Source: an uncultured Lachnospiraceae bacterium
Lineage (GTDB): Bacteria > Bacillota > Clostridia > Lachnospirales > Lachnospiraceae
Reading direction: 5' to 3'
Length of the DNA: 64,000 bases
NCBI GenBank assembly: GCA_934351255.1
Contig: CAKRJH010000003.1
Span: 148,876-212,875 of the forward strand
The notes below the pieces were generated by a model, which was not told the origin of the DNA, made no database searches, and worked only from the letters and a program-made list of their open reading frames with translations. The first letter of the stretch is position 1, and each line of letters opens with the position of its first letter. A program made the position numbers and the translations under genes. This document shows, in pieces, positions 35,601 to 45,474 of this stretch.

Positions 35601-38600
35601 TATTCTCAAGGGTGTATGATTTATAGGCCTGCGTTTCTTTACCAAATAACTCTTGAGCCAAAGAGTTATTCATGGCAGTGGATTTACTTTCTCCCTCAAA
35701 GGTATAGGATCTGTTCGATGTTGTGGTATAGTTGCCGCCTTTACCGCTGTTATAATTATAGGCAAAGCTTAACCAGATATATCCATCTTTCTCAATCTTA
35801 ACCTCAATAGAATTGTCTCTAAACATCTTATACTCACATGGTGTTTTATCCCATGCATCCTTATCATATACAGACATATAACGATTGGCTGTTTTATCAT
35901 TTTTTGAAGGATCGGCGCCATCCGTAACAGAAAAATGCATTCGTGCCGGTGTAGTTCCATTTTGCAAGCCCGAAACAAGCGCGCCATACTCTATGTTATA
36001 TGCATATCCTGCGTATACTTTAAATTTAAGCAAAGAACCTTTGCCGCTTGTATTACTCTCATAAAGACCTGATTGATTTATACTCGTTTTTTCCAAACTA
36101 AATACATCTGAAGTGGATGTATCACCAAACGGATGAATCTTATACGTACCATTATTGTTTTCATATGTCGCATTTTCCATAATGGTTTCTTTTTCAGAGA
36201 CATTCACGATGTTAACGCTGTATGTCTTCGATCCATCCGTTAGTGTCACCTGACCCCTCTTCCGGACAGTCAGAATATTCTTCGCCGCGTCAATCCCGGC
36301 ACAATCACCGCCCGACGTAATCGTCCAGGTTCCATCCCCCAGATATAACTGTTCGTTCAGATAGACAGTCAATGGGTTGCCTTCTGATAGGTTTGCAGGC
36401 TGTAATGTAATACCGTGTTCCTGTTCCTCCTGCGAGTAGTCATTCTTCACACAATAGTCCGCATAAGAAATATACCCTTTGTAGGATGATGGACTTCCCA
36501 CATCCGGCAGCGGATCATCATTTCCGCTTCCCAAGGTGTTTTTTCTGCTAACCCCGGCCAGATATACCGCTGCGCTGGTTTCACCGATCCAGGTTCCCTT
36601 CGTCGGGATTCCTTCGTCATAGGAATTGCTGTCCCACAAAAGGTTCCCACCGGTGATCTCACCGGTTGTCTTCCCGATGAACGCACCCGCTGCACCGGCG
36701 CTGTTATCTGCCATCTTCAAGACAAGTCCCGTGCTCTTGCAGCCATAGATATCTGCAGTGTTCGTTAATTCTCCGATCAGTCCTCCTTCGTTTGTCCCCT
36801 GAATCGTGGTGCCCTTATTCACGCAGGACGTCAGTGTCGTTTCTACTTCATCCTTACCTGCAATGCCTCCTGCCGCTGTGGTTCCCACGCAGGACTTTCC
36901 ACCGGAATTTATCATTACATTGTCTGCGCTAAACTTCCGATCCTTGCTTGCCATATCGTTTCGGATCATTCCTGCGACCAGACCACTATACGATGCAGTC
37001 ACTTTGGAGTTCCTGATCGACAATGTATCCAACGTCAGGTCGGAATCGCATTTTCCCAGGAACACACCGGCAGTCCCACTGTTTCCTGTACCGGAAGTCA
37101 CCGTCACACCGTCTGCGGTGCATGACGTCAACCGGTTTGTGGAACTTGAAGATCCGGCGGCGTCACTATCCACATTAGCCGCAGACCATCCTATGAGTCC
37201 GCCGGCATTTCGATCGGACGAAAGCGTTACGTTTTCCAGTTTACAATCCGTAAAATGCGCCGCAAAGATATTGAAACTTACATTGCTATGTCGAAGACCA
37301 CCCACAGCATACGTCTTTACTCCTCCCAGTCCGATCATGCCTCCTGCATTGTAAGGAGCTGAAACAGACAGGTCTTTCAGCGATATTGCGGAGATATCTG
37401 CATAGTAGTCATCCGTTCGGCTACGGTTGGCCGAACGTCCGACCAGCCCGCCGACACCTACGGTCTCAGGTTTGTTTAGATTCTCTGTCGCCTTCTCCCC
37501 CGTGGCGGTGCGATATGAGAACCGGACCTTACCGGAGACCTGAAGATTTTTCACTTCGTTGGTTATATTCGTATCGCCATTTTTTTCATCCTGCTGGAAC
37601 ACATTATACAGACCACCAATTCCGATTGCGCGATAATTGTCATCCGCGTACTCGTTTACATCCATATCAACCTGTAACGAACTGCCTCCGCCATCGAATG
37701 AATTCGTAAACGGCGTATTTCGGTCTGCATTATACGTACTTGTGTCCGTCTGTACCGATGCGGACTTATATCGTCCTCCGATCCCCCGATATCCGGATGT
37801 ATATTTACTCATATCATAGGTATCTTCAGATAATCGCAAACTGACTCTCGTGAGATTTCCCGCATAAAAATATGTCAATCTGGATGGGTCGGTATATCTG
37901 GTGACCAGATACGGCGTGTTGGAAGCATCTGTTATTTTGTACTCACCCGACTCCAGCGCATATTTCACCGTCTTGTGGTCATCCTTCACTGAAGACGCAA
38001 AATCGCCCTTTGCAGCGTCAGTATTCTGTCCAACATATTTGTAGGATGCATTTCTCGCCTTGCCTCTGTCCTTGTTTCCAAACCTCTCGCCCTTTTGCCC
38101 ATAGTAGGCATAGGATCCTCCCCAGATAGCATCGCTGTAACTTTCACTAACTCCTCCGCCCCCTGCACCGCTGTTTGCAATCGCAGACAGGATCAACAGA
38201 CTCTGAGCATCCTCGACAGTCGTCGTCAGGTATAATTTATCATTTGAGGTAACATAAGTACCTGTTCCGGAATCTGCCGTCGTTGTGATTTTCTTTCCGG
38301 TCGGATCGATCGTAGCGATCTGATAATTCTTATCGGTGTTATTCAGATAATTGCTGCCATCTGTTCCGGTCTGCTCATAAAATGTACATCCATCCAGCAC
38401 ACGGCCAATGTATGGATTGATATAAAAATATTTCCCAGCAGAAGCCTTCGCATCATAAGAGTTTCCGTCTACAGATACCTGTCCCGCAAATCCCTGCTGA
38501 TCCGGGTTCTGTATATTTCTGAAGATAAGGGTACCTCCCTGAACGATGCCGACATATCCTCCCACCGGAACCAGGTGCTTATACCGGCCGGTCAGGTTGA

Positions 38601-41600
38601 TAAACGGATCGTCAGACTGAACCGATACATTGTCTATAACATTATCTCCGCCCAGTATCTGTCCTATTACGCCACCAAAATATTGATTTACCGTGGCATC
38701 ATTTAGCTTGTTTGCTTCCGAAATTTCAATTGCACTTCCCTGGGAAGAAAGGTGAATATTCAGATTCATGACAACAGAACCATAACTGTTGCTGATCAGC
38801 CCATGACAAACCGTGTTCTGCGTTGTTTTGTTCAGGCAGTCATTCTGTAAATATATCGTAGGATAGGTTCCATCACTCTTTTTTTTGCCCACGATCACGC
38901 CACGAAATGCCGTGTTGATATCATATCCAAGGCCGACAAAGGAATCATCCAGTGTAATATTCTCCGTGATCTGATAATATGCATTCCGCATATAGTCCTG
39001 CATCTCATCGTTGGATATGCTGAGTGTTCCCGCCATCCAGCTGTCTCCGTCTTTGACATACTCAGCACAGTGAGTGCTCTCATCTGTGTCATCATGTAGC
39101 CCTGTCGGACTCTGCTCAAGAAACTCTCTTGAACATCTGATCTTACGGCCGTTACCGGCTGTACCGGTTCTTATATAATCCGCGATCGCCACCATCTGCT
39201 CTGCCGTGCTGATCCGGAACGGATGCCCATAGGTGCCACATCCCTCAATGATATCTACCACATAGACATTCACCTTGATCTCATGGTATTTGCTCGTGCT
39301 CTGGTTATCCTTGGCACCATAAGGGCTGCACACATACGGCAGATAAGTACGAAATGAGGGTTCAGTTTCTACCCCATCGGCACTTACTTTATTCACATAT
39401 ATTTTATTGCCCTCCCGGCAGGAATCATAATACCAGTGCTGCTGATCCTTATATTCCGTTGAGTCCGAGATTTCTTTTCCGTAGGTGACATTGTGATGGT
39501 CCCATGTAGATTCAGTCCAGTCATCCTTCAGGTCAAAGTTATATACGGCAGCGCAGGAGGCTCCATCCGGATATACGAAAGAGTTCAGCAGGACGGCTTT
39601 GGAAAACATCGCCTTTTCTCCTGCCTTTGCTCCATCCTGGATGGCCAATGATCCAAAACTCATGGAAATATTCTGAGCCGTGTCTCCGCCTGCATTTCCC
39701 ATCAGGCTGCCGGCCGCGTGCACCGGGCCATTCCCTTCCTGTTTATAACTTGCTTTTATATTGCTGAGTGACACAGACGTATAAGAATCTACGCTGTTGA
39801 CACACAATGGTGCACTGTCAGCATCGTCATATCCCGCAATCCAAAGATTCTGTAAAGTAATCCGGTCGAGGATCAGACTATGCGTGTTGATAGTATTGTT
39901 TGTGTTTCCTCCATTGACCTCTCCACAGAGAATGACACCGGATGCACTGGTATTGTGCCCGATATTTCCGGTCAATGTAAGATTTTTCACCGTCAGAGTG
40001 TACGTTTTCATGGCAGTTGCCCCTGAGGCCTTATAATCCCTAAACAGCCCATAATGCAGCATGCTATGCTGGGATGCTGCATCCGTCCTCATCTTCGTAG
40101 AAGATTTCGTATCCTCGGCGGTATTAAAGGCACTATTATCGAATGTGATCGTTGCGCCATTGCCATCGAACGTCAGTGTCTCGGTCTGTTCTACAGATGT
40201 AGGATAAAAAGAATATCCCCCCATATCGTAGCTGCCGCCCTGTTTCAATGTCACTGTATCCGCATTCGCACAGAAATACTGTTTAATATTCGCAGCTGCA
40301 TATCTCCCCACAGACCACAGAACCAGCTGCTGTGCATTGGCCGGATTGCCGCTGACGTTCTGATTCTGCTCGCGAAGCCCGTCCAGATTATAGTAGTAGC
40401 GGGTATTGGAGTTGGCCGTCCAGTCGCTGCTTCCCTTCTTCGTCACGTTCGCATATGTGGTACATCCGGTTGTATTGAATTTATAGTCCTTGTCAGCAGA
40501 AGCATCCGATGTCGCATACGAAACCACGCCCTGCCCGTTTCCTGTTCCATTAAAACTTTTTCCAACTAACTCATCAAACGAACTGCCTGCTTCCGTAACA
40601 GTAACGCCCTCACCGATCTGATAGGCATTCTTCTGAATCTCCAGATACAGCGCGCTTTCTTCCGAATCTCTTCCCTGATATACCAGCATGCCATCGGCAC
40701 CGGATGTGTTATTTCCGGTAAATGCCGCAGATTGGATATCGATTCCCCGGTTTCCTCCGGAATCCTTGGCTACCTTCCAATATCCGGTAGCCTTGTACAC
40801 CATACCGCCAAAGTGTGCATTTCCCTTGCTGGTTAATGATGCATGGTTCTCGATTTTCATATTCTGTAATGTCACGGCGACATTCTGCCACTCGTATCCC
40901 AGAAAACCTCCCATGTCGGAGGATGCGCTGCTCGTCAGGGAAAGCCCCCGGATCGTGGTAGAGGATATATCGAGTATCATGCTCTCAGGAGACACTTTCT
41001 GCTTAGCGTCATCTCTGTCAATATAGGCGACCAGCCCACCCATGCAGGCATGGGCCGGCGAACCACCCTGTGTCATGCTGCCGGATACGGTATTGCCTGA
41101 TACGTTCATGGTTCCCGATGCTGCTTCCCCTGCATAGATGCGTCCCACCAGGCCACCGACATAGGAATTTCCGGTACTGCTATATGAGACATCCACAGAA
41201 GCAGTGGAGCCACTCACCTCCAGGTCAGCCCCTATATTTTTGGCCACCACGGCACCGCAGCAACTCTGCATATCTGCAGAATCAAACTGCATTGTTCCAG
41301 CCATCTTTACGTTCCGGATCTTGGCTCCTGCCGTCACCGCAAACAGACCGATATGGCTGTGTCGGTAAATCTTTCCACTGCCTTCCGTGTCAGTGGAAAC
41401 AACGTTTCCTTCTCTGGTTCCGAACGCCTCCCCTGTCCCCAGGGTGATGGTGTGGCCATCTCCTGAGAACGTTCCCTGAAAGGCGTTCTCTGGTGATTCG
41501 ATCAATACTCCGGACGGTCCGGTGCCATTATCCCGCATAAAACCGGTAATACCTGTCCCGGTCAGATCGATATCCTGAGTAAGGCTCAAAGATGTCTGAT

Positions 41601-43698
41601 CGTTATAAAAATTAAAGGCATCCTCCGCAGTATCGCCTGTGAACTTAACTGCTCCTTTCGGAGTCAGCTGGGCGCGCACCGCCACAGCGGCAAAGTCCCT
41701 CACTGATGCAATAGCGGTCTCTGCCGCAGAAACCGTCACGGTATGCGCCTGTGCATCCCATGTAAGCAGGCCATCTGTTCCCTCGGGTGAGAAATGTTCT
41801 GTCGGACGATATACCTCACCGTAGGATCCGATATCACTCACCTTGACTGCTGCGCTTCTCTGAAATGTCCAGCCGGTAGTATTGGTTCCGTCCGTATCTG
41901 CATCTCCTGCGTCATTTCCATTTCCCAGTGCGTAAACCAGCGCATTGTTCCTTGCTCCTACTAACTGTCCCTTCGTGTCTCCCTCACCGTTAATCCCAGC
42001 CCCGGAGAGATCGGTCACTCCCTGCAGGCGCAGTACGCCTCCATCCAGGTTTCCGACCAGACCGCCTGCATTGGCACCATCAATGTTGCCGTCTGCCGTG
42101 ACACGGACACTCCCCAGATCCAGGAAATATCCCTCATCTCCGGCCTCACCGATCAAGCCACCGTAATTTACAATAGTCCTGGAGCCGTCTGTTTTGGCCA
42201 CAGAGACGGAAACGTTCTCACCGATCGATATATATCCAAAAGAATCTTTTCCGCTCTCCGCTCCATCATCGGATGTCTGATCTGCTGTCAGTCCGATCAG
42301 TCCGCCATAACTGGATGTCGCATTGACCGCCTTTGCACCGGAGCTGATCTTCACCTTGGTAATATGTAAAGCAGCTGCACCGTTTTTCTGGCTGTACTGA
42401 CCGATCAGACCACCCAGTTTTTCACCCTCTAACGCGAAGTTTACTGCATATGGCTGCGCACCTCCCTGAATGGTGACTGTAGCCTGTTTGCTATCATTGA
42501 CAAGCACGCCGACAAGACCACCCGCTGTGATTCCCTTCACACTGCGGCCGGTCGAGCCAATCGTTATCTTATCATCAAATATAAATTCCTGATCCGTGGA
42601 GAAATATCCAAAGACTCCCCCGGCATTTCCGACAGTCACCTGTTCAGAGGTCACACTGTCAGCTGTTACACCGGCATCGACAGAAAGAGTATCTCCCACA
42701 GATATGCGGCTGTGCTCTGCTTTACCGATCACACCGCCGGCATTTTCTCTGCCTGTGATCGTGCCCGAGACAGAATTCGTCCCTGTCATGCTGACTACAG
42801 CCTGGTCACAAGCTCCCACAAATCCCCCGGCAGCCCAGGTACCGCTTATGTTCACAGAAATCTGAGTAGATGATCCCCTCTTCAATGCAGTTCCCTGTTT
42901 CATCTCGCCGACAATACCTCCGGCCGCACCGTTTTTCGCAGAAACCGTATATGCCTTCACAGGAAGGGTCGTTCCCGTGACATCTAAAGTTCCCGCAGAT
43001 AATGTATTGCAGAGAAGTCCTGCGTTGCCGGCCGCGCCCACAACCACCTGCGCATCAGCCGCAGGATATGTAACCTGCAAGTTTAATGTACCGGATGCCC
43101 CGGAAATCTCACCGATATATGCCCCCCGGATCTTTTGTTTTTCTGCAGCAAGCGTCACTGACAATGTCTTTTCTGCGGCATCTGCAAATACATAGTTCTC
43201 CGCGAAAACAGCACTGTTCTGTGCCCAGTCATCAAGACAGTTTATCTCGAGTCCATTTGGAAATTCTGCCTCTGATGAAATACCATCAAATAATGCCAAC
43301 GGCACTTTAATCTTACTGATCTTAAAAATGCCCTTATACGGATGATCTTTTGTGCCCAGCCCCTGGTATGCGTACTGCTTGCCGGCGTATGTAGTCTCGT
43401 TTTTGACCTCGGGCATACTGCCGGTAAAGCCGGCAGCCGGAGCAATGGTGTACTCACAATAGCTGTCCGCCGGACAATTTGAGAGTAATGTCAGTGCCTC
43501 CGCCTTTTTAATATCGATGGTCTTCTGTGTCGTATCTACCGTGACATAGTCAGAGGGCAGATTACAAAAATCGTTCCAACTGAATTCCTCTCTTTGACGA
43601 TTTGTCAGTCCGAAGACCTTTCCCATCTCAACGCCAAACAGTGGCATCATCACCAGAGTCATTATCGCCATATATAATAAAATCTTTCGTTTTTTCAT
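32659..43698 (-). CDS. Giant secreted surface protein with GLUG-type glycine repeats
   Basis: About 3679 residues when started at the ATG at 43698 (GGAG 6 bases upstream); the longer frame runs through the preceding stop region without a ribosome site. A signal peptide (MKKRKILLYMAIMTLVMMPLFG) starts it. Residues of roughly 150-650 and again 1900-2450 hold many copies of a GLUG-like motif (AGGxVGxxxG, YGGLIGxxxD), which fold as beta-helix in adhesins and pectate-lyase-like surface proteins. A bacterial-Ig-like stretch and long beta-rich Asn/Asp/Ser-rich segments follow to the C-terminus. I see no LPxTG, choline-binding or SLH motif, and no catalytic motif. It ends an operon with three small membrane-anchored proteins, suggesting a multi-protein surface fibre or adhesin. 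Substrate and function are unknown. Confidence 0.92.
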   Translation of the reverse strand: MKKRKILLYMAIMTLVMMPLFGVEMGKVFGLTNRQREEFSWNDFCNLPSDYVTVDTTQKTIDIKKAEALTLLSNCPADSYCEYTIAPAAGFTGSMPEVKNETTYAGKQYAYQGLGTKDHPYKGIFKISKIKVPLALFDGISSEAEFPNGLEINCLDDWAQNSAVFAENYVFADAAEKTLSVTLAAEKQKIRGAYIGEISGASGTLNLQVTYPAADAQVVVGAAGNAGLLCNTLSAGTLDVTGTTLPVKAYTVSAKNGAAGGIVGEMKQGTALKRGSSTQISVNISGTWAAGGFVGACDQAVVSMTGTNSVSGTITGRENAGGVIGKAEHSRISVGDTLSVDAGVTADSVTSEQVTVGNAGGVFGYFSTDQEFIFDDKITIGSTGRSVKGITAGGLVGVLVNDSKQATVTIQGGAQPYAVNFALEGEKLGGLIGQYSQKNGAAALHITKVKISSGAKAVNATSSYGGLIGLTADQTSDDGAESGKDSFGYISIGENVSVSVAKTDGSRTIVNYGGLIGEAGDEGYFLDLGSVRVTADGNIDGANAGGLVGNLDGGVLRLQGVTDLSGAGINGEGDTKGQLVGARNNALVYALGNGNDAGDADTDGTNTTGWTFQRSAAVKVSDIGSYGEVYRPTEHFSPEGTDGLLTWDAQAHTVTVSAAETAIASVRDFAAVAVRAQLTPKGAVKFTGDTAEDAFNFYNDQTSLSLTQDIDLTGTGITGFMRDNGTGPSGVLIESPENAFQGTFSGDGHTITLGTGEAFGTREGNVVSTDTEGSGKIYRHSHIGLFAVTAGAKIRNVKMAGTMQFDSADMQSCCGAVVAKNIGADLEVSGSTASVDVSYSSTGNSYVGGLVGRIYAGEAASGTMNVSGNTVSGSMTQGGSPAHACMGGLVAYIDRDDAKQKVSPESMILDISSTTIRGLSLTSSASSDMGGFLGYEWQNVAVTLQNMKIENHASLTSKGNAHFGGMVYKATGYWKVAKDSGGNRGIDIQSAAFTGNNTSGADGMLVYQGRDSEESALYLEIQKNAYQIGEGVTVTEAGSSFDELVGKSFNGTGNGQGVVSYATSDASADKDYKFNTTGCTTYANVTKKGSSDWTANSNTRYYYNLDGLREQNQNVSGNPANAQQLVLWSVGRYAAANIKQYFCANADTVTLKQGGSYDMGGYSFYPTSVEQTETLTFDGNGATITFDNSAFNTAEDTKSSTKMRTDAASQHSMLHYGLFRDYKASGATAMKTYTLTVKNLTLTGNIGHNTSASGVILCGEVNGGNTNNTINTHSLILDRITLQNLWIAGYDDADSAPLCVNSVDSYTSVSLSNIKASYKQEGNGPVHAAGSLMGNAGGDTAQNISMSFGSLAIQDGAKAGEKAMFSKAVLLNSFVYPDGASCAAVYNFDLKDDWTESTWDHHNVTYGKEISDSTEYKDQQHWYYDSCREGNKIYVNKVSADGVETEPSFRTYLPYVCSPYGAKDNQSTSKYHEIKVNVYVVDIIEGCGTYGHPFRISTAEQMVAIADYIRTGTAGNGRKIRCSREFLEQSPTGLHDDTDESTHCAEYVKDGDSWMAGTLSISNDEMQDYMRNAYYQITENITLDDSFVGLGYDINTAFRGVIVGKKKSDGTYPTIYLQNDCLNKTTQNTVCHGLISNSYGSVVMNLNIHLSSQGSAIEISEANKLNDATVNQYFGGVIGQILGGDNVIDNVSVQSDDPFINLTGRYKHLVPVGGYVGIVQGGTLIFRNIQNPDQQGFAGQVSVDGNSYDAKASAGKYFYINPYIGRVLDGCTFYEQTGTDGSNYLNNTDKNYQIATIDPTGKKITTTADSGTGTYVTSNDKLYLTTTVEDAQSLLILSAIANSGAGGGGVSESYSDAIWGGSYAYYGQKGERFGNKDRGKARNASYKYVGQNTDAAKGDFASSVKDDHKTVKYALESGEYKITDASNTPYLVTRYTDPSRLTYFYAGNLTRVSLRLSEDTYDMSKYTSGYRGIGGRYKSASVQTDTSTYNADRNTPFTNSFDGGGSSLQVDMDVNEYADDNYRAIGIGGLYNVFQQDEKNGDTNITNEVKNLQVSGKVRFSYRTATGEKATENLNKPETVGVGGLVGRSANRSRTDDYYADISAISLKDLSVSAPYNAGGMIGLGGVKTYAVGGLRHSNVSFNIFAAHFTDCKLENVTLSSDRNAGGLIGWSAANVDSDAAGSSSSTNRLTSCTADGVTVTSGTGNSGTAGVFLGKCDSDLTLDTLSIRNSKVTASYSGLVAGMIRNDMASKDRKFSADNVMINSGGKSCVGTTAAGGIAGKDEVETTLTSCVNKGTTIQGTNEGGLIGELTNTADIYGCKSTGLVLKMADNSAGAAGAFIGKTTGEITGGNLLWDSNSYDEGIPTKGTWIGETSAAVYLAGVSRKNTLGSGNDDPLPDVGSPSSYKGYISYADYCVKNDYSQEEQEHGITLQPANLSEGNPLTVYLNEQLYLGDGTWTITSGGDCAGIDAAKNILTVRKRGQVTLTDGSKTYSVNIVNVSEKETIMENATYENNNGTYKIHPFGDTSTSDVFSLEKTSINQSGLYESNTSGKGSLLKFKVYAGYAYNIEYGALVSGLQNGTTPARMHFSVTDGADPSKNDKTANRYMSVYDKDAWDKTPCEYKMFRDNSIEVKIEKDGYIWLSFAYNYNSGKGGNYTTTSNRSYTFEGESKSTAMNNSLAQELFGKETQAYKSYTLENSADVFKTIKIEKTPVSQANYTKLILTACTKSSFNTEEQVSDLKTAMGLEFALYDENRGVMMPVDVTKVQLSKNSISNVMAGESNLTASYEGKTCSVPITVIDKEIGSKVNVITSPKGRFTDGTVFSGAFGTLFGDAVYNAMDSGSVNNNVDLIYQEMKNGVAQDSGRVKYTTTGVGLTGTNGFDVSNKVSTFHTQNEAEGDVLGSDFRVLLAAGNSIGTDIRKYLDLLTNGGYSLALQQGKKLVDAKSETYRWNGSEFENTGGSSLIVKNSAGGITYSMGKDYDNDRKQFTLLTVTFTAGEHTQTVYVPIVVRRIVEIDFCATLNDESIFTSEPYDVLKKHVLVEYDADMTGYLSWIYNSSQNQAAEFDWQSFMESGADLTRGFDKKLIFDCSEGYLPAGSRITLVDTQDQDTYYTYKVQSSDINHHEVTVPLSAFVDREGKNYQETAVSRLYHATATVDNAGRFIEAENAADATVVTTDGRYYRLKNASNEADQGKTAYSITLDNAQKVSENYYVVVNVPEKCAKPAGLTSINGALAAKVDTSSPCNITQVHRYDKTSLDDRSNTESTYSILASYTQKLEDQSNDGNHKINTDTANIDIHLKNTISFNSSQSYDANTDKLYQEFIATPYNNKEELSFLTDSGTSGTVSFMVYSQKGDTKQYYNYQNGKLVRSDTKVYCASYPWTSEEGKMKLVLGAVNSESAAIDLSPVRTDILKSADKTGDICVEAQMTLTMSKESIRELVPASIVSDGKPEQSLHFQYNARLASSTDKLTESTWRASAEPKSFYYKDETGYLELTFNGDNVDQLGINLNDLPENRSQVINATAVIDFNNWTGWKSVLEKVQMMKFTFHLEQKENSRSYKKITTDRYLDYVKAGVRKASGYQSQGLSQKDHTWTFTQTKADGSFANLEDGVYRLPVEYAVDVSTKQTDFMYANYRLVAEVTLLDKEGNAISVQDKDNPSTTSLSDYVTYTLARVLTNF

Positions 43699-43733
43699 AG
43701 ATTTCTCCGTCGTAAACAAAAAATAGATTTCCA

Positions 43734-44669
43734 CTAGTTCTCTTTGATTTCCTCGGCGGCCACCTTGACAATGTCTGCCTTTCGCAATGCCGTCCAGGTT
43801 TTTTGCCAATCCTGCGTCTCATTCCGGCCTTTTCTGCGATAAAAGATCATGTTGCAGATGCCCGTATCTTCATAATCCATCGTAAACGTGATGGACTGAT
43901 ATCCGTCCCCGCTGTCGGTCTGTTTCCCACCCACAGATTCTATAAACACCGGATCGGGTTCTACGTAGTCCGGCTTCCAGGATAATGTCACCGTTCCCTT
44001 GCCGGTAGTGATCTCCACCCGGTATCGGAATGCGGAATACTCATACGGCATTTTCCCGGAATCGCTATCCACATATTCTCCGGTACATCCAAACTCAACC
44101 TTCCCGCTTCCTGTCTTCAGTACGAACACAGCCGCCAGCATTTTATTGCCTACCAGATTTTTAGAAGTTTCATCCGGAATTATCGTTGCCTTGATCTTTA
44201 ACTGATCCATGGCGGACTCCGGAACGGTAACTGTATAGGTATTTGTGCTTCTTCCCGTCTTAAGGGTATCTTTAAATGTCACATACTTCTGAGTCGATGG
44301 AATCTTATCTGCAGAGCCACTCACCACCTTGCAGCCATCTGTAGGCCCATCAAATTCAAATCTTGCAGTATAGGTGATATACCCGTTGGCCGTCTGTGAC
44401 GTGTTGGTCAAAGAAAAATTATTGACGGTCACCTGAAATGTGACTTTGCCATTTTCTTTTGATATGACGGGACTCACAATATCCGGGGAAGGATTCTCCA
44501 CAATGTCCATTAATTGCAAATAATTGGATGAAAAAGGAACTGACTTTTGAACCGTAGCCACAACTGCCTTTTGATAGCTCCGGGACACATACGCGGCATA
44601 CACACATCTTCCCACAAGAAGAACAGCAGCCATTATGAATACCATCAATATTGTTTTCTTCTTATTCAT
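43734..44669 (-). CDS. Secreted or membrane-anchored protein of the surface operon (311 residues)
   Basis: The protein has an N-terminal hydrophobic segment (about 5-27) ending in AAYVSRSYQKA, then a beta-rich, mostly polar body without cysteine clusters or catalytic motifs. I recognise no family. GGAGAAGATACG precedes the ATG; the gene lies 36 bases after the 248-residue gene and 35 bases ahead of the giant one. Similar short N-terminal anchors in its two upstream neighbours point to related roles, possibly as fibre or pilin-like subunits. Confidence 0.75.
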   Translation of the reverse strand: MNKKKTILMVFIMAAVLLVGRCVYAAYVSRSYQKAVVATVQKSVPFSSNYLQLMDIVENPSPDIVSPVISKENGKVTFQVTVNNFSLTNTSQTANGYITYTARFEFDGPTDGCKVVSGSADKIPSTQKYVTFKDTLKTGRSTNTYTVTVPESAMDQLKIKATIIPDETSKNLVGNKMLAAVFVLKTGSGKVEFGCTGEYVDSDSGKMPYEYSAFRYRVEITTGKGTVTLSWKPDYVEPDPVFIESVGGKQTDSGDGYQSITFTMDYEDTGICNMIFYRRKGRNETQDWQKTWTALRKADIVKVAAEEIKEN

Positions 44670-44705
44670 CGTATCTTCTCCATCTGTGAACGCCTGCTGA
44701 TGTCA

Positions 44706-45452
44706 TCAATCGGCATACTTAGCCATCACATACACCAGATCTGTTTCTTTGTTCTGCTCTGTCCAACTGGCTTCTAACACATAATATCCATAAAAACCAC
44801 ATTTAATATTTTCATTTTGATAACTGCCCTTTGGTTGCAATGTGATCTTCTCAGAACTTTTCCAATATAAGGGTTCCGCCTGGTTCTGGACCCTTGTCTC
44901 ATCGGTTCCATATGTATCATTGTGATAAGTTCCTGAACTCTGTGCCAATCCGGACTCCCCCGGATTAACACATGTCAACCGGGTCAGTGTATTCCCGGCA
45001 CTATCATTCCCGGTGGCGTATCCCGTTCCGGTATTATACGTATAATAATAGTCTGTGCCGTTATATGTGTCCTTCACATAATCTCCCGAGGATGGTTTCC
45101 CGGTCTCCTCCTGTGCCGGATAAATCTTCAGCGAAAGGTCTGCCACGTTTGTGGTATGCGCCACTTCCAGATAATATTGGGACTGGGCACTGTCCACACA
45201 AATGACATTTCTGACTGTCACCTTATTGCCGGTGACATCCTGACTGCTATAGGACAGGTTCAGATTATCCAGGGTGCTTCCGTGGACACCTGATACAATA
45301 ATGTCTCCGGGAGATTTCACCTTGGTAATAGAAGCCACCTTTTGCCGCTGCATAAACCATGCATAGGCAATCCCTAACATACCAAGTACAATCATGACAA
45401 GAACAATCGTCAGATACTTTCTTTTTTTGTCCTCTTTGATCATTGCACGCAT
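44706..45452 (-). CDS. Membrane-anchored protein of the surface operon (248 residues)
   Basis: Residues about 12-32 form one hydrophobic helix followed by AYAWFMQRQKV, a junction seen in many Firmicutes surface and fibre subunits (camelysin/TasA-like exports end their signal in A-x-A-W/F). The rest is a beta-rich body with KVTVRNVICVDS and LEVAHTTNVADLSLK. No enzymatic motif is visible. The ATG has AGAGGA 11 bases upstream. It lies 22 bases after the preceding gene, so the operon is compact. Confidence 0.75.
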   Translation of the reverse strand: MRAMIKEDKKRKYLTIVLVMIVLGMLGIAYAWFMQRQKVASITKVKSPGDIIVSGVHGSTLDNLNLSYSSQDVTGNKVTVRNVICVDSAQSQYYLEVAHTTNVADLSLKIYPAQEETGKPSSGDYVKDTYNGTDYYYTYNTGTGYATGNDSAGNTLTRLTCVNPGESGLAQSSGTYHNDTYGTDETRVQNQAEPLYWKSSEKITLQPKGSYQNENIKCGFYGYYVLEASWTEQNKETDLVYVMAKYAD

Positions 45453-45474
45453 AGTCCATCATTCCTCTTCCTGC